Positions 30,401-40,405 of a stretch of DNA of 64,000 bases are shown here, one piece after another. Below the pieces are notes generated by a model. That model did no database searches and was not told the origin of the DNA. It saw only the letters and a program-made list of their open reading frames with translations. Position 1 is the first letter of the stretch; each line of letters begins with the position of its first letter. The position numbers were made by a program, and so were the translations under genes. The DNA is from Zopfochytrium polystomum (lineage: Eukaryota; Chytridiomycota; Chytridiomycetes; Chytridiales; Chytridiaceae): contig JAIVFJ010000171.1 of NCBI GenBank assembly GCA_025765615.1, positions 1 through 64,000 of the forward strand. Reading direction: 5' to 3'.

Positions 30401-32570
30401 CATTCCTGCCATGACCAAGCTCCAGATCCTCGTTCCAAACAAAGAGAACCAGCAACTTCAAACCCTGCTGGAAGACATGAAACGTGTTTTGCAAACATTC
30501 CTGACCCCCCTCAAGGCATCTGCATTGCAAGTGTATTTCACAGCTGTTCCCTTCTCTCCAAGTACCTCTGAATTTCACAGAACATTTGTTGAAAAACTGC
30601 CCACAAATTTGTCATTCCCAAGAATGATACAAGGGCAGCCAAAGAGTTGGCCCTCTTGTATCAATGTTCTTGAGGGACACTCTTATATTGTCACCTCTGC
30701 AGCATTCAGTCCTGACAGGCAGTTTGTCGTCTCTGGATCTGATGACAAGACAGTCAGGATATGGAATGCATCCACTGGTCAGGAGCTTCGGAAGCTGGAG
30801 TCACATACTGGTGCTGTCAAGGTGGTACAATTTAGTCCTGATGGGCAGTTTGTTGTGTCTGGAAGCGAAGACCAAACAGTCAGGATTTGGAATTCATTCA
30901 CAGGTCAGGAGCTGCACAAGCTTGAGGCACACTTGGACAGTGTCAGCTCTGCAGCATTCAGTCCTGATGGGCAGCTTGTTGTATCTGGAGGTCGTGACGA
31001 GACTGTCAGAATTTGGAATGCATCCACTGGTCAGGAGCTGCACAAGCTGGAGGGACACTCTGGATCTGTCAACTCTGTCGCTTTCAGTCCAGATGGCCAG
31101 TTTGTTGTGTCTGGGAGTGGGGACAATACAGTCATGGTTTGGAATGCATCTTTGGGCCAGGAGCTGCGCAAGCTGGTGGGGCACGAGTCTTGGGTGCAAT
31201 CTGCAGCCTTCAGCCCTGATGGGCAGTTTGTTGTGTCTGGAAGTGGCGACATGACCATACGAATTTGGAATGTATCCACTGGCATGGAGCTTCACAAGTT
31301 GGTGGGACATTCTTATTATGTTCACTCTGTTGCATTCAGTCCTGATGGGCGCTTGGTTGTGTCAGGAGCTTGGGACAACACAGTCAGAATTTGGAGTGCA
31401 TCCACAGGCCAAGAGCTGCGCAAGCTGCTGGGGCACTCCAATTATGTCTACTCTGTAGCATTCAGTCTTGATGGGCAGTTTATTGTTTCTGGAGGTATTG
31501 ATCAGACAGTGAGGATTTGGAATACCTCCACGGACCAAGAGCTGATCACAGATCACGTAATGGGGGGAATGTATGATGTGGTTGTGTCTGCTACATTTAG
31601 TCCTGATGGGCAGTTTGTTGTGACTGGAGGTTATGACAACTCAGTCCGGATTTGGAACGCTTCCACTGGTGAAGAACAGTGGAAGGTTGTGGGGCAGTGC
31701 GGTTTGCGCGGCGCTCTGGATCCTGTGTTCAGTCCTGATGGGCAGCTTGTTGCGAGTGGAATTACATGGGAGACGCTAGGCATTTGGAATGCGTTTACTG
31801 GGCAGCAGCTGTGCGAGCTTGTGGGGCACTCTGACTTTCCTGAGAGTGCATCTTTCAGCCCTGATGGGCAGTTTGTTGTATCTGGAAGCCGTGACAACAC
31901 AGTTCGGATTTGGAATGCTTCCACTGGTGACGAGCTGCATAACCTGGAGGGGCACTCTGATGCTGTCAATTCTGTTGCATTCAGTCCTGATGGTAAATAT
32001 ATTGTGTCTGGAAGTCATGACAAGACAGTTAGGATTTGGAATGCATCCACTGGCGAGGAGCTGCAAATTCTGGAGGGGCACTCTGGTGAAGTCAGATATG
32101 CCACTTTCAGTCCTGATGGGCAGCTTGTTGTTGCTGAATGCTTTGATGATACTGTCTGGATTTGGAACGTACTCACTGGCCAGGAGCTACACAAGTTGAA
32201 CGGGTTCTCATTTGCAAAGTCATCTGGGTTCAGCGCTGATGGACAGTATGTTGTCTTGAGAGACGGGAATGGACAAGCAAAACTTATCAACCTCGTGACT
32301 GCAATTGAAATGGAAGAGAGTTCTGTCACAGCTGTACCCTTAATCTCTAACCTAAATCACACTTTTTGGGCGCGTAATGCAGCAGGACACAAACTTCAAC
32401 ATGGCCAAACTGTCCTTGAGTCTGTTCTGAGCAATGGTGTTTGGTTTACCAATAATGTTACTCAAGTGTGTTGCTGGCTTCCTCCCACACTTCGAGGCAA
32501 CAGGCAACTCCTGTCGAAGCAAAGAATTTTTGCTGTTGGGATTGGGTTTTCTTTACTCATTCAGTCTTAA
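27464..32570 (+). CDS. NLR-type receptor: PB1-TIR-NACHT-WD40 (1604 aa, six exons)
   Basis: Exons 27464-27697, 27752-27920, 27999-28071, 28117-28396, 28444-28703 and 28772-32570 join in frame (4815 nt). Residues 6-75 look like a PB1 domain, with an acidic OPCA motif (YVDSATGDEMVLDVDDDL). A Ser/Thr-rich linker follows. Residues 153-290 are a TIR domain: KHPFFISYR, FWDAKCLAFGQKWGVNFMSG, SSVIILLCS, then CLLE/WELAL with Glu252 as candidate catalytic residue, and DILPVLL. NACHT spans about 420-740 with Walker A GVAGVGKS (430-437) and Walker B VVLVVDALDE (about 530-540). Twelve clear plus one or two weak WD40 units (about 970-1525) are unusually alike (SPDGQFVVSG...TVRIWNASTGQEL). By family logic the WD array senses, NACHT oligomerises, TIR signals (possibly NAD cleavage) and PB1 recruits a partner. 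This assignment of roles is inference. Confidence 0.85.
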
Positions 32571-33319
32571 CTACACCAATCTGGAAGATACTGCCGCTCT
32601 GTTTCCATTACTCGAACTTCATCTTGATGATGTGTTCTCTTGGTTTCTTTTTTTTGAATTTTGTCACTTTGAAATTGTTTTGATTTTTTATTGTACGCCG
32701 TAGGACTTCACAGCACTTGCAGGTTAGGGACTGAACCAACGATATGCAGCGGGTCAATTGAAAATACGAAAGCCAGAGTTACCTGGAGTGGGCTGCTCGC
32801 GCCACTTTCTTATCCTTCGGTGGACAGGGAAAACGTTAGCCCAAACGGCAAGTGCGCCTTCACCAGAACGCCAAATGGACCGTTCGTCAGAGAGCGATGG
32901 TGCGACATGCGAGAGTCTGAGTGTTGGAATAAGCTCTCAAATATTACTTAATTACAATGCGTCGGTAGGGACCGCTCTTTCTGGTTGTGCACTTTTTCCA
33001 ATACAGCTATAACCGAGGAAGTAAACATTCGAGTTTTCTGCATTACATCGGCACGTTGGCTGCAATTTGTTTGTTCAGATAACAAACGCAACAAGGACGA
33101 AGGTGAAAGAAAAGGGATGTTTGGCTAACTGAAAACCGTCAGGGAGAACCAGGAGGAAACAAAACATGCAGAAGAAGCTCAACAAGGAATCCAGTGCATC
33201 ATAGACCGGGAGGATCAAAGGGTATAATGAATATTAGAAGAACAGGAAATGGACACAAAATAGGAGGAGCAGTTATAATTACACGGAAATAGAGCGAACG
33301 CATTGGCAGCTTCAATCAA
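32571..33319. other. Gap between the NLR gene and the cdt1-like gene
   Basis: A T-rich stretch follows the NLR stop. Short ORFs at 32691-33012 have no recognised domain. The two genes are convergent. Confidence 0.35.
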
Positions 33320-34655
33320 TCAATCTTTTTGTGCTGCAAGTAGGTCCGCAACTCGCTTCTCTAGCGTCGGCAACGGACCACGTCCAGGCTGGGCATTGAA
33401 TCTGACCCAGTTGCCACCTTCGACAAGGTAGCACCACTCGGGGCATATTTCGGCGAGAAGCCGAACGTAGTCACACGCCTCCGCTGCAGCACAAAGCAAT
33501 TAATAGGTGAAAGGGATTAACGAAAGTGAAGTCAACTTACCGAGGGGAGGTCGCGTGCTGAAGACAGTTTGAGCGTGTTGGCCCGCAGCCCGCAATGACA
33601 ACCCCCTTTTTTCCGTTGGTGAGAGAAGGCTGCGGTAATAAACCAAGATCGGCTGATCAGTTTTTTTTCGTTTTTTTTTTCTAGTTCAACGCTCGTGGTC
33701 ACATTTTCCCACCCTAACCTTGTGAGTCCAAGGGCAACTGTGCGCAGCTGACTGAGCATAGTGAGCCGCTTCGTTGTTGCAGCGTCGTACGGATGCTTTT
33801 TGTGGATTTGCGCTTCTTTGACTGCCTGCTCCTTTGGCAGGCGGGGGGAGGCAGCGTTCATGAGGAGGAGGCGGTGCGGTTGAGTCCTGGAGGCCGATGT
33901 CGGCGTTAGGGGTCGAGGCGAGCGGAATTCGGTTCGTTCCGGAACGGCCCCCCTTGATCGCAGCTGCTGGCTTTGAATCGAGTTGAGGAGTGAAACGAAA
34001 AAAACGAAAAAAAAACTTTACAATGAGATCTCGGTCAAGGGTTCCTGCAAGTCGACGTGAGTCAGATCCTCATCGTCAAAGAGTCTCTTGCGCCGCTGGG
34101 AGAGCGGCGTTATAGAGGGATCGATCAACGTCTGTTTGACTGGCGTTGAGGGGAAACCGTTTGAATCCGGCTGACTACTTGTAACTCATTGGTTGAGTGG
34201 CGGGAAAAAGGAAAGGCAAAGCAAACTCACGGCGGTGAATTTTCAGTCAAATACTGATTTTCGAGGGCGCTTTTCACGTCGACATCGGCGATCGGTGCGA
34301 TGGACAGAGCGTCTTCTTGTTCATGTGGCAGGGGCTCTGACCAAGCGGCGGTGGTGCAAGACTCGGGCTGCTCCACACTGTCTGCGGGGTGCAGGAGTCG
34401 TCGGGTGGGGATGATCGTTGCGATCGCTGGGAGGGCGGATCTCTGCGCGAAGTAGGCGGCGGTGCTGGCGGTGGTGGCTGTGGCGTTTGGTCGTTGCTCT
34501 TCTTCTTCGGAGAGCGGCAGGGGACTGAGGGACGATGGGGCAAAGAAATCAGTGATGGGCGGCTGGCCCGGCGGCGGCGGCGGCGGGTTCTTCTTCCCTC
34601 TCTTCTTATTATTCCGCGGCAGCGAGTTGGGGCGTTTGGCGGCGTGGGCGGGCAT
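33320..34655 (-). CDS. Cdt1-like paralogue lacking the central Cdt1 fold (360 aa, five exons)
   Basis: Exons 34655-34231, 34174-34022, 33970-33719, 33629-33541 and 33483-33320 join to 1083 nt with no stop and canonical GT-AG ends. It parallels cdt1 at 40.4-43.2 kb: a PCNA-box-like QPPITDFF (QPPITKFL there), STPVKQTLIDPSITPL, KRLFDDEDL...LTEIS, RTEFRSPRPL, then YDAATTKRLTMLSQL, and the C-terminal EACDYVRLLAEICPEWCYLV. The fourth exon is 89 nt in both genes. The whole segment between RTEFRSPRPL..TQPHR and the KEQ..YDAAT region, which in cdt1 holds the geminin-binding/central Cdt1 fold (about 310 residues), is absent. The retained C-terminal winged-helix-type region normally contacts MCM2-7. The product could compete with Cdt1 or be an untranslated relic; open frame and splice sites argue against simple decay. 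Confidence 0.65.
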
Positions 34656-35133
34656 GTACTGTATGTGCGGCGCGCGAGCTGCGGAGCCCGCCTGGGCCTT
34701 GTTGCCAGCCCCCCAGACAAAGTCTTGTGGGTGGGTGCCGCTCTTGCTCTCGTCTGGGTTCTTCTCGGCGGCCCCTCAGTGGAAATAATATGGACTCGAA
34801 ATCTTAACAACAGCGGAAGGGCAGAGGGCGTCGAGCTGCCCGCCGCTAGTGCTGACCAGCACGTGCCAAACTTGAACTGAAAAACGCCTAGCTTGAGTCC
34901 GCTGCTTTCAATGTGAGAGTGTGGGTGTAGCAACGACAATGCTTTGCTCTGATGACAAACGTTCCTGGGACGAAAGCAAAAGGAAAGAAAAAAAAACATG
35001 GGTGTCCGGAAGGGAAACAAGAAAAATGCATTAAGAGAGCAAGTGCATAAAGAAAGATACAATAACAGGAGGACATGGACACAAAATACCAGCAGCAGTC
35101 ATAACCACACCGAAAGGAGGCGAGCAGATTCGA
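34656..35133. other. 5' flank of the cdt1-like paralogue
   Basis: GC-rich, then A/G-rich DNA on the plus strand. A minus-strand frame is open far upstream but shows no similarity to cdt1. Confidence 0.3.
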
Positions 35134-35298
35134 TCAACTGTCGGTTGCAAGTTGGTCTGCAACTCCCTTCTCAAGCGTCAGCAATGGACCACCACGATCA
35201 GCCTGGACTTTGAATCCGACTCGCGTTCCACCGTCGACGAGAGAGCACCATTCAGGGAATGTCTCGGCAGAGGATAAAAGTAGTCACATGCGTCGACT
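35134..35298 (-). pseudogene. Third cdt1 copy: C-terminal exon only
   Basis: The minus strand reads FPEWCSLVDGGTRVGFKVQ...GPLLTLEKGVADQL to a stop at 35134, homologous to the last exon of cdt1 and of its truncated paralogue. Its 5' end (DACDY) is in another frame, so the exon carries a frameshift. It lies about 480 bp upstream of the paralogue on the same strand, like the remnant of a tandem duplication. Confidence 0.6.
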
Positions 35299-36564
35299 TG
35301 AGGCGAAATGATAAAGTTGACTAAAGGGTTTGAAGAAGAGCCCAAACTTGAGAACAAAAGGACTCGAGCGACTGGCTGAACACGGCGCTGACCTTTTTTC
35401 CTCGATCATCGCGCGCGAGCGACCACAGCTAGATGACAGGCGGTAGCAGCAGCAGGGGCGCAAGTGCTAGTTGAGGTCGTCAGATCGTTTGCTCGTTTGA
35501 GGCCCGACTGCGGTGGCAGCTGCCGTCAGTCGGCGAAATTCATTCAAATGAACCCATCTCAAGCAGCTCGATAACTGATTACATTAAACTGGTTACATTT
35601 TTTGTAATCCACCATTCACCGACTAGGAGGTGAAAATTGTACTGAATAGTGAAATGGCAACAGCGCTCGCGTGTCGTATCAGGTACTGTGTTTGATTCCC
35701 CGCAATTACATAGCCTCGATACTCTTGCGCCGCATCGCGGTAAGGCCAAAACTGTGGTTTTGGCAACGTTCCAGACCTTGATGGCCGCGCGTAGCTCGAC
35801 CACAGGCGCCAGGCAGCAGCAGCGGCGGCAGAACGCACTTGTTCTTCTGTCTGGTCGTGATTGCTGCGGCTGCTGCCGTTGGTCGATGGCGGAAGGTAAA
35901 AGGGATACGGGCCAGGGCAACAAGGTGAGGGTGAATACAAGAGCTATTGTGCGAACCAATGTTTGAACCAATCTTCTCCCCATGATCCCGATTCCATGTT
36001 TGAAAGGGAAATGCCAAGCTTTGTTGTGCGGCAAGGTTGCCTGGATAGTTAACATGGACTTTGATCATTCCATGCACAGAATTGCCAAAAAAGGGAAGGA
36101 GAGATTTTTTTCCTTTTCTTGTTTTTCTTTTTTTTTTTTTGCTTTGGACGCGAGCGACAGAGCGGCGAAGTCCGCCGGCATTGGATTGGAAAAAGGAGGG
36201 ACTCGTTCAAATGCAAAAATGGAACTTCGCTCATGGAGACATCCTTTGGAGACAAAGAGAGAGAGAAAGAGACGACAGGCAGACAGACAGACAGCCAGTA
36301 TATGAAGTATTCATGCCGTTCATGCGGCGAGCCGAGATAATTGAGCCATCATTTGCCGCCCCAACCGCGTCGACGCCCGCACTCGCCCCTCCCTCCAAAC
36401 CCAACAACCCCCCTCAACACCCCCCCAGCACCCGGCAGCAGAGCAGCCACAGCACAGCAGCAAGAACGGTCGCGCCCCTTTCGATTCCCATCCCCCATCC
36501 CCCCCATCCATCAACCGCCGTGATTCGTCCAGCTTGTTAGTTCGTCGCGCGCTCTTAAGCCAAC
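35299..36564. other. Gap: no gene recognised
   Basis: Contains a T tract (36128-36140) and a (GACA)n tract (36273-36294) about 270 bp before the pectin lyase start. Short ORFs only. Confidence 0.35.
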
Positions 36565-38474
36565 ATGCCCGTCCTTCTCCTCTTCCTCGCCGCCGCTGCA
36601 GCAGCGCCGCTGGCACTCCTCCTTCCTGCTGCACCCGCCGCCTACGCGCTCAAGGCCACCGGATCACCCATTGGCCAGGCCGCTGCTGCCGGTAACGCCC
36701 CACCGTCAACTTGCCCCTTCCCCCCGTTGCTGTGTGCGCTCGCTTCCTCGTCTTTCAGTTTTCTAACAACGAGGTGGCCACACTGTGTTTCGACATAAGG
36801 TGTCACGGGCGGCGGTGACCAGACCCCAATGATCCCAACCACCAACGCCGAGCTCATCACCATGCTGCAAGGAACCACTCCGCGCGTCATCCAGCTCACA
36901 AAAGTATTCGACTTCACCGCCGCTCAAGGAACTGTCACAGCCCAGGGCTGCTCCCCTTGGTCGTGCAGCCCAAGCCCGCAGCAGGCCATCAACAGCGTCA
37001 ACTACTGCGCCAACCAGCCCGCCGCCACCATCACCTACAACAAGCAGGCCCTAGCTCCGCTCGCCGTTGGCTCCAACATTTCCATCCTCGGCTCTGGCGC
37101 AAACGCCGGCTTGAAGGGCGTCGGTTTGAAAATATCCGGCTCGTCCAACGTCATTGTCCAAAACATCAAGATCACCGACCTGAACGCCCAGTTTGTGTGG
37201 GGTGGCGACGCTTTCACCGTCGTTGGCTCCACCGGCGTCTGGATCGACCACTGCTTCACCCAAAACATTGGCCGAATGCAGCTCGTCATGGTAAGCGCGT
37301 CGAATTCAGCGCCAATGGATCAATATCTATATCTATCGCATTTCCACTGACTTTTTGAATGAAGGGCTACGCTGCCAGCAAAGGCGTCACCATCTCCAAC
37401 AACGAGTTCAACGGCGTCACCAACTTTTCTCCCTACTGCAACAACAAGTCCTACTGGATCATGCTGCTGGTCGGTATCAACGACGAAATCACCATCGCGC
37501 AAAACCTGATCCACGACTCGTCCGGCCGCGGCCCGCACATTGGCGGCACCGCCGGCTACGTCCAGAAGCTCCACCTCGTCAACAACTACTACACAACCGT
37601 CGACGGCCACGCCATCGACCCGGAGCTCGGGTCCCTGACACTCGCGGAGGGCAACGTCTTCAACGCCGTCAAATTGCCCGTGACCACCAACTTGGACGGA
37701 AAGCTCTTTTTCCCGCAGACCGCGGCCGACGCGGCGGCCTGCACCGCCGCCTTGGGCCGCGCGTGCGTCCCCAACTCGGTCACGGGCGGCTCCGGCGCCG
37801 TCTCACGGCTCGAAACGGACCCGCTGTCGTCCTTCTCGGGCGTCGCCGCCGTCTCGGGGCGTCGCCGCCGTCTCGGGCGTCACCCCGATGCCCGCCGCCA
37901 GCGTCGCCGCCTTTGTCACCGCCAACGCCGGCGTCGGAAAGCTCGCCGCCGCCGCCGCCCCCCGCTCCTTCCAGCAAATCATCCACCGCAGCAGCAGTCG
38001 TGGCCCCTGCCACCTCGAAGCCAGCATCAACCCCCGCCGCCGCCGTAGCCACCACCACCCCTTCCACCCCGGCCACGGGCGGCGGTACCACCACCACCCT
38101 GACTGTCGGCGTCGGCTTCACAGGCTGCTGGCCCGCGACGGGGGGCACCCAAGCCGCCTTCACGCTCAACATCGACCCACCCCCGACCGCCGAAACCGGG
38201 CTCCCCCCTCGTCTCTCTCTCCTTCTCGACCTCCCCCACCGCAATCTCGACCCCCTGGAACGCCGGCTCGTCCGTCTTTTCCGCGGTGCAGGGGACCTGG
38301 TCGTTCGCGACGCTCGACGACCAGCCGAACCCGGGCGCCGTGCTGTCGTTCCCGTTGAGCGTCGCGTGCGTCGGGAACGCGTTGAGCCCGGGGGTCACGG
38401 TGAAGGTCAAGGCGACGGTGGGCGGGGTCGCGGCGAGGGTCGTGTCGACCGTCGCGGGGATTACGGCGGGGTGA
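36565..38474 (+). pseudogene. Secreted pectin lyase (PL1) with C-terminal module, frameshifted
   Basis: Exons 36565-36691, 36800-37290 and 37365 onward. A signal peptide (MPVLLLFLAAAAAAPLALLL) leads into VTGGGDQTPMIPTTNAEL and the PL1 beta-helix: GLKISGSSNVIVQNIKITDL, FVWGGDAFTVVG, VWIDHCFTQNIGR, VTISNNEFNGVTNFS and SGRGPHIGG with the expected catalytic-region Arg. These enzymes cleave pectin by beta-elimination outside the cell. After SSFSGVAAVSG a 19-bp exact tandem duplication (37839-37857/37858-37876) shifts the frame. Beyond it, in changing frames, lie a Ser/Thr/Pro linker (PSSKSSTAAAVVAPATSKPA), then TLTVGVGFTGCWPATGG and GTWSFATLDDQPNPGAVLSF, resembling a secreted C-terminal binding module, ending at a stop at 38472. 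It is either a recent pseudogene or assembly error in GC-rich sequence. Confidence 0.75.
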
Positions 38475-39269
38475 ATGTAAATTGCGCTGATTTCGTGGGG
38501 TGGACGGCGTCGAGGTAGTGTCCCTGTTGAGAAGTTGAATCTCCTCTCAACCTCGATTTTCAGTTTCCTTTTCGTTTAGCGCGCTGGAATGTCGCAGAGC
38601 TATCTTTTTCCGTTTCTCAATCCCCTGTCTGGTATCTCTCTGCTGCTTTTGAAAAGAAAATGTTGCTGCGTTGGTACATATATCGGAATAAATGGATTAT
38701 AAACGTTGCAGCTGTGGGGAGCTATGTACTACCATACAGAATTTGATCCGTTAAACGAGCACTTATCGATTTGTGTGCTCGATTTCACCAGCCACAAAGA
38801 GGTCGAGGACCACACTGGATACGCGGCCACGGGCAGGACCTGCCATTCCAAATATAATTGGTCTCTCTTTCAGTTCCACAGTTGAAGCTGTAATTGATCT
38901 CTTTCTCTGTCCGTCCTGCTACACACAAGAGTCCTTCCTGAAGAATATGCCGAGTAAGTTTGTTCTTCACGAGTCTTCGAGTGGAAGACAACAGAAAAGA
39001 TGGTCGGGTGAACCGAACCACCGCCGACCGATTACATCGGTCGCTTTCCCGCCGTCGTCTCAATCCAAATCTGCTGCTACTCCACGCCCACGCGCGATCC
39101 CTACACACTTCGCGCCCCTCCTCCGCATCTCCAGAATTCAAGCCACCTCTCTGATGAAGATCGGCGGCCGCCGCTATTTCCTCGATCCGCGTGGACTCCA
39201 TCGAGGCCTCCTCGACTTTCTTCTGCGCCGCCTGCCGCGCACGCGGTTCGTAGCATCGTGCACCACCAG
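38475..39269. other. Gap: 3' flank of the pectin lyase gene
   Basis: An AATAAA lies at 38687. ORFs at 38773-39282 lack recognisable domains. Confidence 0.3.
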
Positions 39270-39680
39270 CGCCATTGGATGACGCAAAGTCAGTCGAGCT
39301 ACTGCAGTGGTGGCTGGACAGTGGCCTGGAGCTCCGTTACACGGCGCTTGCAATGAATCGCGCCGGCAGCACGCAGACCTTGCAGTGGCGGAAAGGGAGC
39401 GGGAAGGGCTGCTGCTCGTTTACAACGAATGGGCGATGGTGGCTCCCGTTGACTGTGCATCAACCGACTTTCCACGGTGGTGGAAGGACAGCGAGTTGGA
39501 ACTGAAGCATGACAATCGAGTCGTTTTCGAGGCCAGCAGAAATGGACAGCCCCGCGTGCCGCAGTGGTGGAAGGAGAGTAGACTCCCGTTGGATTACGAT
39601 GCCAAGCCAGATCAATCTAAGTCCGAGTGGTCTGTTGGTAAAGACCGCCTTCGGATATTCGCGAACGTTGGCGCTGCGTC
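39270..39680 (+). pseudogene. LQWW-family ankyrin-like fragment
   Basis: Units read VELLQWWLDSGLELRYTALA, TQTLQWRKGSG, then after a frame change FPRWWKDSELELKHDNRVVF and PQWWKESRLPLDYD. Four units in two frames, with no N-terminal module. A further stub (STWWKESGERPL) occurs near 39950 after a T tract at 39823-39847. Confidence 0.6.
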
Positions 39681-40405
39681 GTCAAATCCCTGACTCGGGC
39701 GCTGATATTTTTTTCGAGTCGTCTTCGCGTGTTGCGATCTCAAACCGCAATCGTCCCTGGCACGTCTCGGAAGGTACGGCCTCACTGTTTTGCGAAGAGT
39801 GACCACGGTCCCTCGCGGCTAATTTTTTTTTTTTTTTTTTTTTTTTTGAACGAAAGAACGAAATGTACACGGATGGACGATGTTGGATTGGATGAAGTAC
39901 GTGTATGTACCCCGGTACTCGGAGCGTGCGGTGGGTCGTGCCGGAAGCACGTGGTGGAAAGAGAGCGGGGAGCGTCCTTTAAGGAATTGTGGACCGCCGC
40001 TGCTCAGCACTGACCGCGAAAATGAAGCATACGGTAGAGCAGTCAAAGTTTTGTCAGCAGAGATTGTAAAGAACAAAAGAAGGTCGAGGGAGTGGAGCAA
40101 CAGTGATGGGCAACAGAGACGGCAACAGGGAGAAGCAGCGGAATCAGATGAAGCGCAGCGAGGAATTCAAGCGCAGCAAACGGAAACATGCTTGGGAGCA
40201 GAATGTGGGTAGACAGAACAGGCAACAGAAAAGGGAGAAGAAAAGGGTGCAATCAAATCAGGTGGAGGATTTCAGGCATCATAAATGGCACAAGTGGGGA
40301 CAGGCCGTGTCAAATAAATAATAAAAGAGGCGAGGTTTCGAACGAGAACATGAGCAACAACCGTAAAGAGAGAGGGAGCCACCAACAGTGGCTTTTTCCC
40401 CCCTC
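39681..40405. other. Gap: T tract and 3' flank of cdt1
   Basis: Holds a long T run (39823-39847) and an A/G-rich stretch 3' of cdt1. No gene apart from the LQWW stub near 39950. Confidence 0.35.

Noticed and set aside
32715..32745. tRNA from a B-box-like GGTTCAGTCCC
   Set aside because: No A box or pairing arms at the right distance.
35640..35710. tRNA with A box TAGTGAAATGG and B-box-like TTTGATTCC
   Set aside because: Neither the acceptor nor the T stem pairs.
37355..38518. 387-codon Arg/Pro-rich ORF
   Set aside because: It is mostly an off-frame reading of pectin lyase. Only its 3' part coincides with the shifted linker.
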